DNA of 64,000 bases from Spirometra erinaceieuropaei (taxonomy: Eukaryota > Platyhelminthes > Cestoda > Diphyllobothriidea > Diphyllobothriidae). Within the stretch, counting starts at the first letter, position 1. Each line of letters starts with the position of its first letter. A program made the translations under genes and the position numbers. Positions 45,257 through 54,964 of this stretch are shown here, piece by piece. The stretch spans positions 878,467 to 942,466 of the forward strand of contig CACRXP010000177.1 in NCBI GenBank assembly GCA_902702965.1. The letters run 5' to 3'. Below the pieces are notes generated by a model, which ran no database searches, was not told the DNA's origin, and saw only the letters and a program-made list of their open reading frames with translations.

Positions 45257-46892
45257 TAGTCAGCGGCCGATCTCATAATTTTTAACCGAAATTTCAAAAG
45301 ACGATTTCGATTAGGAAAGATTACTTAGGATTAAGTAGCGACACAATTCCATATTTTTGGTCACTTGTAAGAAGAACACTCGAAAAATGATTATTTACAT
45401 AGTATACGGTGAGTGAGCGATCCCTTGTTGTCTGAAATTCTGAAGTGCGTCTTCGATTAAAAAGGATTACTTAGGCGCGGTTGTAACGCTGAGTAGTTTT
45501 CGGCATAGTCCTAAAATATTTCGGACAAGGCAGGATATCAGCTATTGAATACACTGCTTTTTAATCTCCTGTAGAAACTGTACTTTGTAAAAATGACTGC
45601 TTAAGTAGCATGAAGGTTTCCCATAGATTTTCGATAATCTTGAAAATTCAAATATATTTTATAAAAGCCACGAAAAAATATGTTATTATCCAGTCGTTTG
45701 ATAGAGAATCACGTCATCTTTATATTTTCTACTCTCAGGAGGGGTATAATTAGGTTTCCAAAAGATTTTCTAATTGCCGAATAATTTTGAGTCTGATCAG
45801 TCGTTGCAGTAGCGATCAATGATTTCAGTCAACAGGGTGCATGCATCCCACTGAAAGAAAATCACATATCCTTCTATGCCTGCAGAAACATAAATTTTGC
45901 TATTTATGCGAACCATGTTGTACATTTCTTGAAGATCAGTAGTAAACGGACCGGTACGATGCTGTATGAATGGACATTTCATGATCTTAAAAAGGTCACA
46001 CTTAGAAGATTATTAAAACCTGATCCTACACCCTTTTCGAGTATAAAATATAACAATGAAGTGACTCTCTATCAAACGACTGGAGGATAGCACATTGTTT
46101 ATGCGGTTTCTATAACATATATTTGGATTTGCAAGACTGTCGAAACATTTCAGGAGATCGGTCAGTCATTGTACGTTTTGTTTGTCGATTGTCGATGCTA
46201 CTATAAATTCAAATATACTTTTAGAGAAATGCATATAGACATTCAAGAGCAAATCAGTTCTTTAAATGCTGTGCTCTGTAAATGAATATATGGACTTTGA
46301 AAATGTTTCGTGTTACGAGTTATTTTAAGACCAAGCAAAGTTGTGTCTAACTGTTTATTTATGCGCCGCGTGAAGTATAAAGCATAGTTCGCATGCGTTG
46401 CGGCATTTAATGAGCCCCATACGGTAACATCTTAATACCGTAGAGGAATAAACGCTTTTATACTCACGTATAGTATAACACTCGAAGAGTGAAGGTGTAC
46501 GAAGTAAATTTAACGACAGACCGAAAATGAAATTACTCGGCAACTGGAAAACTTTTAAGAACCAAAGGATGTCCTTTTGTTGGCTCTTTAATTTGTGAAA
46601 TGGGTAGGCTGTTGCTGAACAAATACAAACAGTAATACTTCAGTAGAGACATTTTTTAGCATATATTCATATTTATAAGCGTATCAAATATCAATTTAAT
46701 CATATATACATTTACATTTTTAGGTGGTTACATTTTTGCGAGCGACCGAAATGAAGGGCAGAGCAAGGAGAACACTTGGTGTGACGATTTCGCTAGCTAC
46801 TCAGTTTTACAACCCCGCTTAAATAGTATTTTTCTAATAGGAAACGTAGGTCCGTATTTCTTTTAGCATTTTATGAAATTGGTCAGTGACCG
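45257..46892. mobile_element. family M-related element with adjacent extra left end
   Basis: The main element spans 45407-46892, beginning CGGTGAGTGAGCGAT after TA (45405-45406) and ending GAAATTGGTCAGTGACCG before TA (46893-46894). This is a 1,486-bp subfamily with CGGT-type rather than CAGT-type termini, the same termini seen in the 19-20 kb duplication. Immediately upstream (45257-45400) is a second, truncated left end (GTCAGCGGCCGATCTCATAATTTTTAACCGAAATT). No transposase. Confidence 0.7.
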
Positions 46893-47249
46893 TACATTAT
46901 CCTTGAACTTATATTAACATTTGCAATGGTTTTGCATAAAACGTGAAACCGCCAATCGATGTCAATCACTTTCTTGAGATAGTGCTTCCATTAGCCGGTT
47001 TTTGGTAACAAGCAATGCCTTAAGTAATCTTTAAGTTTCTGTGGAAGAAAACCCTAGATTTGCCAGTATGGCTTTTACTCATTAAAACTTTGCAAAAAAA
47101 TATACTTTTGCGCTATGACCGACTTCGCCAAACATCCATTTAGACGGTTATGATTTTTGAACTGTCTGTACATAGGTTTTTATCCTAACTGAAGTCTGCA
47201 TATAAATAATGGTATGGAATATTGCATTTTTTGCATGAAAGGCCACACA

Positions 47250-47440
47250 ATTCTGTTATTAGCACGACATAGGGGGCGTATGAGCGGTTTTCTGTTTTTC
47301 GACCCACTGCGTCCTACAAATACTGCGCCTTTTGTACATTTACTTCCCCTCTTAGATATTCTATCTGATGATGCGTTCGAGTGGGAATCGAAAACGGGAG
47401 GCCAGCAAACTTCTTTTTCCAGCAATCACATCTTACACTT
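47250..47440 (+). mobile_element. PLE 3' end, subfamily P1b
   Basis: TACAAATACTGCGCCTTTTGTAC, then the terminal motif CTGATGATGCGTTCGAGTGGGAATCGAAAACGGGAGG (47365-47401) and the conserved TTCCAGCAATC. Untranslated terminus only. Confidence 0.6.
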
Positions 47441-48019
47441 TATATGTGTGACTCCCTGACTTTTCAAGTTAATCATTCGTTTTGAAATCCGTTGCACAAC
47501 TGCTCAAGATTAAGCGCATTCCGATATTGAACGGCGTACATACTTTACCCGCGGCTTCGTGAATAAGCCCCATCCGTAAATTCTCTGGGTTTCGTCTGTC
47601 TGTCGGAAGACGTCAGGGGAAACCCTTCGGTGTTGCATGAACAGATGAAATATTTTGAGGAAAGATTCGTTTACCATGGTTAAAAAAGTGTGTTAATGTT
47701 GCACTCACGCTAATTTAGATACAGATTACCTGAAACGTATGCCAAATGTTTTGTACAAATTCAGTTTCCTTAGACAATGCCAGAGCTCGACAACTGTAGT
47801 TAATTACTTAATTACAGAGAGGGTTAAGCCGGAGTGGCCTGTACATATATCTGTCTAGCATGAAGCATACATGCAGTGAACGTGGGCATGGTGTTTGGCA
47901 AAGCCAAATAAGCAGCCTACGCTTTGTTTCTAAAATTACATGCATGAGATTAAAGTGATGGGCAAGTTCTCTACTCTCGCTGATATCAGTGTTATTGAGG
48001 ACACATTAAGACGGATTAA

Positions 48020-48980
48020 TGAGGCTTCCGAAATCCGTTTTAGTTCCGAAAAGATTAATCAAATATGGTTAGGAAACTAATCATTCTGCAGCATAATTCC
48101 ATAATTATTCAGTTTCCTCGATATGTCGGCCCTCAGATGAACGTCTTTTTGGCTGCATGCCAAAAACTATGCTCTGCAAAGAATGACTTCTTATGTAACA
48201 AGAAATTTTCCTATTGATTTTGGATTTCCTCAAAAATTTAATTATATTTCATGGAAAACGGACATAAAAATATTCAGTCTCTTGCTCATTCGGTCACAAA
48301 TTACGTCTTCTTCCATTTTTATACTCGAAGAAATGTACAATTCGGTTTTAAAAATAGTCCTTATTGTCAGATGTTTTAATACCATGAAATGGCCGTTCAT
48401 AAAACGTCATGCCTCAGCATTAACCAATGCGACTTCTTAAGTTAACAGTATGGCTTAAATTCACTGCTAAATTTTATGAACCCCAGTTGGTCTCCTCTTA
48501 ACACCGCAAAGAAATATGTGGTTTTCTGTACGCGGAAAATATACGACTTGTAGATTTAAAATCCTGAATGCATGTGCAACGGCAGGTCGGATTCAAAATT
48601 AGTCGGAAATCGAAAAGTTTCTTAAAACCAAAGTATGCGCTTCCTTCAAGCATAAAATCTGAAAACGTCATTTCCCTCCAAATGAGTGAAAAATTAAATA
48701 TGTTTATGCTCGTTTTCCATGAAATGTAGTTGAATTTTTAGAGGCATCGAAAATCGATGACCCAAATGCATGCTAAATAAGTAGTCCTTTTTTGCAGAGT
48801 ATAGCTTTTGCATAGAGCGGGAAAGAGGTGCGCTCAGGAGCCAGCATCCTGAGGTAATTGAAAAATTATAGAATTGTTTTGAATGACAATTACTTTTACA
48901 ACCCTACTTAAGTAATCTTTTCGAAACGAAGACGCATTCCGGAATTTTGGTTAACATTTCATGAGTAAGCCCACCTACCG
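48020..48980. mobile_element. family M element, left end eroded
   Basis: The right end GAGTAAGCCCACCTACCG is followed by TA (48981-48982). The internal TIR is recognisable on both sides (TTTCATGGAAAAC near 48247, inverted near 48715). The extreme left terminus is lost. Confidence 0.75.
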
Positions 48981-48984
48981 TAAT

Positions 48985-50395
48985 TCTTAGGCTGGCGTTC
49001 CCCCTCAGTTAGTAGTCATTCAAGTCAGGTTTTCTCGCACATTTTGATAGAAGCAAGCGCCTCAGCATTATTGCGATGAGGTGTGAGTTGATTTACTGTG
49101 AGACAATAACGCCCCACCACTGGCTCCGCTCACCCTCTTCATTCTCCTGCACATCAGCTGACTGGCTTAACCCGTCAGACAACTAGCGCTCGAACTGGAC
49201 GTAATGACTGGCGCAGTATGAAAGATTTATTCCTCAACCTAACGGCGCATGCCCAACGCAGCTAGGGTGATCTCCTTCTGTTTTATTTCACTCAGTCGTC
49301 TAAAATGGTAGGAGTAGCCTTTCGTCCATTTCCGTGAGTGATTCTCACCGGAAGATATCAGTTCTTCAGCGGCCTTCGAAGTTGAGGTACACTGAATAAC
49401 ACAGATAACGAAATACGGCTAAATCAATGAGGGATCTCTGATCGATCTGAAGCTAGTCTGCGTGCGTCTACCTGGCCGAGCAGATGAATGAGCACGTAAA
49501 ACGACAAATACGCAGTAACAAGTAAAAACTTTTGTTGCCTAAGTTTTCAGTAGAATTTCTCCTAAAAACTAATTGTCTGCTGTTTGGCACATGATTGATT
49601 GCGTAATGTTTGACTTTGTGTTGCAAAAGCTTGTTACCAGACATCGATGCAATTTTGTCATTTTTGTATTTATCGAAAGGTCGCTGACTCAGACAAAGAG
49701 GATTCCGCCAGATTTCGCCGACGGAGATGTCAGAGAAATTGAAGTTTGCTTAAACTTTCATGCTGACAGGCCAGTCAGTGATCAACAAATGGCTTCGCAC
49801 CATTTTCCGCGTACCAATAGGACGCTCCTTTAGTAAACATAATACATAGTTTTTGATAACAGTGCTTCCTTAAAAGTACCGGCTACACTCGACATACCGG
49901 CAAATACCTTGCGGTTTTTACCGTTCCTAATCGATTGCCTGAAAATGTAGAATATGCAGTTTGTGTATATATGAGTCTTCAGATACATATTTCTTACGAG
50001 CATTTGTCCAAGTATGTCAATCTTTGACGCCCTTTTTCGTGTCGTTTACTTCATATTTACAAACAGCAAACATGAAAACTTATCGGCAATATAAATGAAA
50101 CGACCACGACGAAGACCTGACATAATTATTCTGCAGATCATTTAATGAACCGTTTCCAATACTTCACCTTAAAAATTATCTATTCCGACATTCTATTGAC
50201 GAATGTCCATGGATTTCACCCTTTTCTGCTGTAAATCCGTAGAAAAATAGAACGATTGGCCCGCCTGAAGATTAATGATGATTTTTGTGCAGTCGGAAGG
50301 GATCTCATTTTTTTGAGTTGAGACCATTTTCGTTATCTTTGCTCATTTTCCAGCCTGGCTCTACGTTTACATATGCTGTTAGTGCTGTGCACGTT
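48985..50395. other. unassigned DNA
   Basis: No gene recognised. Confidence 0.4.
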
Positions 50396-50399
50396 CCAA

Positions 50400-50770
50400 T
50401 TCTAAATTGTGCCTGCTGACAGTTCGATCGTCCTGCCAGACGATTTCCTCCGATTGCTCCAGAGCATAGTGGGAGCAGGCACGGTGACTCGTACGTGAGT
50501 TATTTTATGGTGGTAGTAGGCTTGCGCGATATCTACCGCACTCTCTCCTCCCCATCACCTGGGGCCGTTGTCGAGACATAGTCCCCTAGTCCACAAAAAA
50601 TACAACCAGGATTTTTATCATCAACAAAGTGGGCGCACCAGAAAGACGAGGATGAATGGGCAGCCATGCTCATAACCTGTATATCCAGCGGGAGCGCAAA
50701 CGCATCTACCGGCAGGAAACCAGGTGCCGGAGAACGATCAGCGTACAGCAGACTGTAGGGCCGATCATTT
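50400..50770 (-). mobile_element. family L copy
   Basis: The complement reads GAGGAGAGAGTGCGGTAGAT, CGCGCAAGCCTACT, CATAAAATAACTC, GTCACCGTGCCTGCTCCCACTATGCTC and GACGATCGAACTGTCAG. Upstream blocks (TTGATGATAAAAATCCTGG; GCTGGATATACAGG) match the 15-kb L insertion, giving the same order over ~370 bp. Confidence 0.7.
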
Positions 50771-51369
50771 TCTGATCAGGATATAGCAGATGTTTACGTG
50801 CCTTGAAGCCCATTGTGCATTAGCGAAGGCAAGACGGTACTAAAGATAGCTTTCCTAGAATTTACAAAGGCCACTCCATGATAAACTCCTTTACAGTTTC
50901 CTTAAAAATTCGTAAACTGTAAGAAAACGTGGACAAGTCCAAACAAAATACTGGCCAAAATACAAACATGTAAACATAGCATCTAGAAGTACTATTTTGG
51001 ACATTTTTCTGCACGCACAAAGGATATTTTACTGAAATTTTGAGCGAATACCCCACGTTTTAGATGCCTAAAAGTAACCATCTGGTTGTCTGTCATCCCG
51101 TTAGGTCCCATACTGCAGTTGTCATGCTACTGCTCGGGCTAAGTCTTGTAATACTGGCAGTTTTACTAGCTCGTTATTGCTATGTATGTGTATAAAGAGG
51201 AGGGTAAACGCGGTGTCGTAGGTGGGAAGCCAAGTCACAGCGAAGGCACAATTACGGTGATTGAAACTTTTTCAGCAATTCACTGACGGTGAACCGAGAA
51301 GATTCCAGCACTCACCTGTTATCTGCGCGTGCTCAAAAGGACGTAAAACATTGGTAACCGTCCTTGTTG

Positions 51370-51550
51370 CTTTTAAGCGACAATTTCTACATTGGAGTAT
51401 CTTCCAGAAAACACACTGGGAATGCTGGGGGACCCACTGACGAGCCGAACCCCTCGCAGCTACGCCATGCAGCGGCAGAACATCGGCGAAACACGTGTGT
51501 ATGGGCTTTTGACTAGTACTGTTAATATGGTATCACCTTACGCTAAAGGT
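51370..51550 (+). repeat. repeat R, copy R5 (best hammerhead)
   Basis: The 3' half of a monomer, from TTTTAAGCGACAATTTC through GGAGTATCTTCCAGAAAACACAC and the hammerhead to TATGGTATCACCTTACGC. The 5' half of the monomer is absent. It is flanked by unassigned DNA and lies ~1 kb from the full-length PLE. Confidence 0.75.
51433..51505 (+). ncRNA. type I hammerhead ribozyme (intact core)
   Basis: Stem I 3' strand CCCA (51433-51436). Core CTGACGA (51437-51443). Stem II GCCGA (51444-51448) paired perfectly with TCGGC (51483-51487), enclosing a 34-nt loop that can form a further small hairpin (GCT.C/GCAGC). Core GAA (51488-51490). Stem III ACA (51491-51493), CGTG loop, TGT (51498-51500). Cleavage nucleotide A (51501) in a GTA triplet. 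Stem I 5' strand TGGG (51502-51505), which pairs fully with CCCA. All positions known to be invariant in hammerheads (CUGANGA, GAA, A15.1-U16.1, H17) are present. Self-cleavage is inferred, not shown. Confidence 0.75.
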
Positions 51551-51854
51551 ACGAATTTGTTATTTATCTGAGACTAAAATTCCTTATCGTGCGGCGGAAC
51601 CCCAAGCCATTTCAGTCAAACTAGGCTCTCGGTTTTTGAATCAACTATTTATCTACCGCCTGCAAAAATCATACTCGACACAAAGCGACTGCATAAGTAA
51701 CGTTAAGTTTTGCGATCGGCTTTCGATTTAGTTGAATTCTCAAACAAGTCTTATGGGGAAATGCACACGAATGTTTTGTTCTATATTCACTCAATAGAAA
51801 ACTAAGTCTTCTTAAACGCAACTTATCGCGAATACCACCCTCTGCACTCATATC

Positions 51855-51990
51855 TCCCCCCTTTCATGGCGTGACTACAAAACCACTCATTTGATGTTGC
51901 CTTCTCACAGTATCTGACGATGGCCTCCTGTACGAGACCGAAAGCTCAGACTAATAAACCCACTGTCCCAGAGATCGGGTCTTCATCTTC
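51855..51990 (+). mobile_element. PLE terminus fragment (third variant)
   Basis: CTGACGATGGCCTCC..GAGACCGAAAGCTCAGACTAATAAACCC, with CTGTCCCAGAGATCG downstream; the motif starts at 51914. It matches 35.2 kb (opposite strand). No ORF attached. Confidence 0.55.
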
Positions 51991-52495
51991 TTTACTTCTT
52001 AAACGTTTTTACCCAAGGAAAGTGCATCATTCAGTTTTAAATTGACTGCGTTTATGAGAATGCTTAAGAGCAATATACCTACATCCATGCACTATACACT
52101 GAAAGTATAATGTATGTAGTTTGAAAAGAATAAGGGTAGGGGCAGATTCAGGCCGGATTCAAAATTACTCAAGAATTAATAAGCAGAAAGATAATCCTCT
52201 ATCAACTGAAACGCTAAAGGAGGATTGATTTCCGATTAAGTTATTACAAGAAGGACTTTCTCTGTTTACTTTAAATTATTTTTAAATTTAATGGGAAACC
52301 GAAAATTGGTGGGAACTCTTCATGCTACATAAACATTTATTTTTGCCAAGTGTGATTTTTGTGGGGGATAGAAAAGAAGCTCATTCAAAAACTGACATCT
52401 TAGAGTATTCGCTGTATTTTAGGATTACGCTGCATGATCATTAGTTCCACAATCACATCTAAGTAATATTTTAGTCGAAAACACACTTAAGAATT

Positions 52496-52661
52496 GAAGA
52501 AGGAGACACGATCGCCGGGACAAGAGCGCTATTAGCCTGACGTTTCGGATTCCTACTCGAATCCATCATCAGAGACAAAAAAGCAGAAACGGTTGGTTGC
52601 TGAAAAAGGAGCTGCGGTATTTATAGGATGCCGTAGCCATGCTACCGCATACCTATGAACA
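52496..52661 (-). repeat. PLE terminal repeat, ORF 3' side
   Basis: Inverted copy of 54715-54880 with few differences by eye. It contains the hairpin motif (complement CTGATGATGGATTCGAGTAG..GAATCCGAAACGTCAGG) and a TATAAATACCGCAGCTCC box, both reading away from the ORF. Confidence 0.9.
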
Positions 52662-52662
52662 C

Positions 52663-54699
52663 TCACGACCCCCCCACTTCATCCGGGATCGTCGCACTTG
52701 GTGTGATCATTGCTAGATGGCCGACATTCGAGTCGATAATCGCTGCAATTTCATCACGTGCGTTGGACGTTGGCGTGATGATTGCTCGACCATCTGACGC
52801 ACCGACCTCGGTGTTGGGAAATCTGTTCACCTCTGCGCTCCCCGCATGGCTTGTTAATCCGCCTAGGCGAAATTTTAGCACGCAGTATGGAGTGGGAAGA
52901 TCTTTGCACTTTTTGATGGACTGGGCGCCAGTAAACCATGATTCCAGTAGCTCCCGGCTCACGCGGTTGTCCCCCCTTGCGAGAATTTCGGCCTCATCGA
53001 ATGTGAATGTGTGGCCGGATCCCGTCGAATGAGCCGCAACTTGAGAGCTGGCGTCATTTCTGCGCACCACCGCCGCGTGTTCGGCCATTCTCGTTCGGAG
53101 CTGTCTTCCGGTTTCTCCGACGTAGTTGCTTTGTCCGCAACTGCACCAGATCCGATAAACGACTCCAGACGTTTCTAACCGTGGTAGTGGGTCTTTCGGT
53201 TTCATGATCAGACGCCTGATGGTTGCCTCCGGTCTGTGTGTCACTCCAACCCCAAGTGGTGCGAGAAGGCGGCCGACATCTTTTGAAACGTTCTTCACAT
53301 ACGGAAGTGTCCGCCAAGATTTGGTGTCCGTGCGGTTAGGCCTTTCGTCCCTTTTGCGCATGCACCGGTCGACGAAGTTGCGCGGGTGGCCATTGGCTTT
53401 GAAGACCCGTCGGAGGTATTGTAGTTCGGCAATTTTGTCTTCCGGCTCACTGCAGTGCGTTTCGACACGCCGATAGAGCGTCCTTACACAACTGCGTTTG
53501 TGGCTGATTGGGGGGTTACTGTTGAAGTTCAGTACTTGCATCGTATTTGTCGCTTTCCCGAACACTTTGGTTTTTAGTTCACCACAATCTTTGCGGCATA
53601 CGAGGACATCCAGGAAGGCCAGCTGGTTGTTCTTTTCCTCCTCCATCGTGAATTGAATGTCCGAGAAGACGGCGTTGAGATGTTCTTGGAATGTCAACAC
53701 CTGATCCCGTTCGATGACGACGAAGGGATCATCCACATACCGGGTCCAGAATTTCGGTCTGTAGTGCTGGAAGACCAGCGATTCTAACCGTTGCAGGACC
53801 ACCTCGGCGATGAATCCCGAAATCGGCGAACCCATTGGTGCCCCCTTCACCTGTTCGTAGATTGTCCCGTCGAACTTGAAGTACGTCCTGAGACATAACT
53901 TCAGGAGCTGAAGGATTTGGGCGTGTCCAAGACGGTTCTCCGTTTCATCGTATTTGCTTTGTAGTAGCAGCTCAATTGTCTCGATCTCCAGGTCCTGGGG
54001 AATAGAAGTAAAAAGGGATGTAACATCAAAAGATACCATGACCTCATTTGGATCGATGCTTACCCCTTTGAGTTGCTCCAGGAATTGTGCTGACGAAGAG
54101 ACCGTGGTGTCTGACTCAGCGGTCAGGAACTTGAGACGCCGGAACAGCCACTTAGCCAGTCCGTACGTTGGAGTCCCTTTGAGCGACACGATGGGTCGGA
54201 GAGGAGCGCCGTCTTTGTGCACCTTAGGGAGGCCATAGAATCGGGCCAAAGCCGTATCTTGGGGTCTCGCCATGCGTCTGTCGGTCGGTGTTATTGCACC
54301 TGAGTTCTCCAAGGCCAACAACGTTGCATTAATTTCGCGTGTCAGCGCCTTTAAAGGGTTCGTTGCACATGGGACATAGAACTGTCGGTCCTCCAGTAAA
54401 CCTTTGGCTTTTTGAAGGTAGTCTGTCCTGTCCAGTACAACTGTGGCGCGTCCTTTGTCCGCTGGCACGATGACCAGGTCTTTTTCGGCCTTGAGTTCTC
54501 TAAGCGCATTACGTTCGACCTTGGAAAGCACTTCCCGCGGCCTGTGGGCCATCAGGAGAGACCACACTTGGTGTCGAATGAGGTTCTTAGTCTCCTCTGT
54601 TGCCTCCGTCTGACAAAGGCTTGATTCCACTGCTGCAATCATGTTAACAGGTTTGGCGTCAGCCGTGTTAAATGAAGCTTCGTGCCGTAAAACCTGCAT
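52663..54699 (-). CDS. Penelope-like reverse transcriptase with GIY-YIG endonuclease
   Basis: 678 residues, no internal stop. The Met at 54699 is the first ATG after an in-frame TGA seven codons upstream, so it is the natural start. Domains: N-terminal region; fingers block 'DKGRATVVLDRTDY' (81-94); 'LPKVHKDGAPLRPIVS' (157-172); palm motif A 'SFDVTSLFTSIP' (223-234) with its Asp; 'KGAPMGSPISG' (285-295); catalytic YVDD (321-324), followed by an unusual Pro where a Thr or Ile is usual; 'NNQLAFLDVLV' (357-367); connection region 400-505. The GIY-YIG domain (512-605) has VVY (513-515), CSC (519-521), YVGETGR (526-532), downstream His residues (541, 557, 563) and a Glu in 'LLESWF' (586). Canonical catalytic residues are present. 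It would copy the element RNA at a nick made by its own endonuclease. Together with the clean TSD, it may be active or recently active. Confidence 0.93.
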   Translation of the reverse strand: MQVLRHEASFNTADAKPVNMIAAVESSLCQTEATEETKNLIRHQVWSLLMAHRPREVLSKVERNALRELKAEKDLVIVPADKGRATVVLDRTDYLQKAKGLLEDRQFYVPCATNPLKALTREINATLLALENSGAITPTDRRMARPQDTALARFYGLPKVHKDGAPLRPIVSLKGTPTYGLAKWLFRRLKFLTAESDTTVSSSAQFLEQLKGVSIDPNEVMVSFDVTSLFTSIPQDLEIETIELLLQSKYDETENRLGHAQILQLLKLCLRTYFKFDGTIYEQVKGAPMGSPISGFIAEVVLQRLESLVFQHYRPKFWTRYVDDPFVVIERDQVLTFQEHLNAVFSDIQFTMEEEKNNQLAFLDVLVCRKDCGELKTKVFGKATNTMQVLNFNSNPPISHKRSCVRTLYRRVETHCSEPEDKIAELQYLRRVFKANGHPRNFVDRCMRKRDERPNRTDTKSWRTLPYVKNVSKDVGRLLAPLGVGVTHRPEATIRRLIMKPKDPLPRLETSGVVYRIWCSCGQSNYVGETGRQLRTRMAEHAAVVRRNDASSQVAAHSTGSGHTFTFDEAEILARGDNRVSRELLESWFTGAQSIKKCKDLPTPYCVLKFRLGGLTSHAGSAEVNRFPNTEVGASDGRAIITPTSNARDEIAAIIDSNVGHLAMITPSATIPDEVGGS

Positions 54700-54714
54700 C
54701 TGATCCTTCGTGAA

Positions 54715-54880
54715 TGTTCATAGGTATGCGGTAGCATGGCTACGGCATCCTATAAATACCGCAGCTCCTTGTGCAGCAACCACCCGTTTCTGTTTTTTTG
54801 TCTCTGATGATGGATTCGAGTAGGAATCCGAAACGTCAGGCTAATAACGCTCTTGTCCCGGCGATCGTGTCTCCTTCTTC
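54715..54880 (+). repeat. PLE terminal repeat, ORF 5' side (inverted)
   Basis: Mirror of 52496-52661. It contains TATAAATA (54751-54758) and the hairpin motif at ~54780-54820 (CTGATGATGGATTCGAGTAGGAATCCGAAACGTCAGG). As both point away from the ORF, this copy would not drive the ORF in its present orientation. Confidence 0.9.
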
Positions 54881-54964
54881 AAGACTACTTCCTGGCACTC
54901 GTCTCTTCGCTTCTATTGACACTTAAGAATTTCAATTAGTATGTATGAGGCAGACCAGCTACCA

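Larger units (their letters stand above)
52496..54918 (-). mobile_element. full-length Penelope-like element, P1, 13-bp TSD
   Basis: A 2,423-bp insertion bounded by ACACTTAAGAATT at 52483-52495 and 54919-54931. It holds one uninterrupted ORF between 166-bp inverted terminal repeats. An extra ~38 bp (AGACTACTTCCTGG...TTCTATTG) sits between the right repeat and the TSD; a similar extension occurs beside the 35.6-kb copy, so it belongs to the element. The intact ORF, clean TSD and low divergence between the terminal repeats all point to a young insertion. PLEs typically have terminal repeats in direct or inverted arrangement and variable TSD length, which fits. Confidence 0.9.
51600..54960. mobile_element. 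family M element split by PLE
   Basis: M-type internal sequence at 51600-52482 (TTTTCGATTTAGTTGAATTC; right-hand block CATGCTACATAAACATTTATTTTTGCCAAG; GGATTACGCTGCATGATCATTAGTTCCACAA) breaks at 52483-52495. It resumes at 54919 in the M right-end sequence (AATTTCAATTAGTATGTATGAGG). The split point carries the PLE 13-bp duplication, so M is older. An unrelated PLE terminal fragment is also lodged at 51855-51990. The left terminus of M is eroded. Confidence 0.6.

Noticed and set aside
53007..54624. Plus-strand ORFs opposite the PLE
   Set aside because: Shadows of the 678-codon minus-strand reverse transcriptase, with no motifs of their own.
54780..54830. Calling the PLE terminal motif a true hammerhead ribozyme
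   Set aside because: One extra base follows CTGATGA and I find no paired stem I plus UH cleavage site in the right register, unlike repeat R. Kept only as hammerhead-like.
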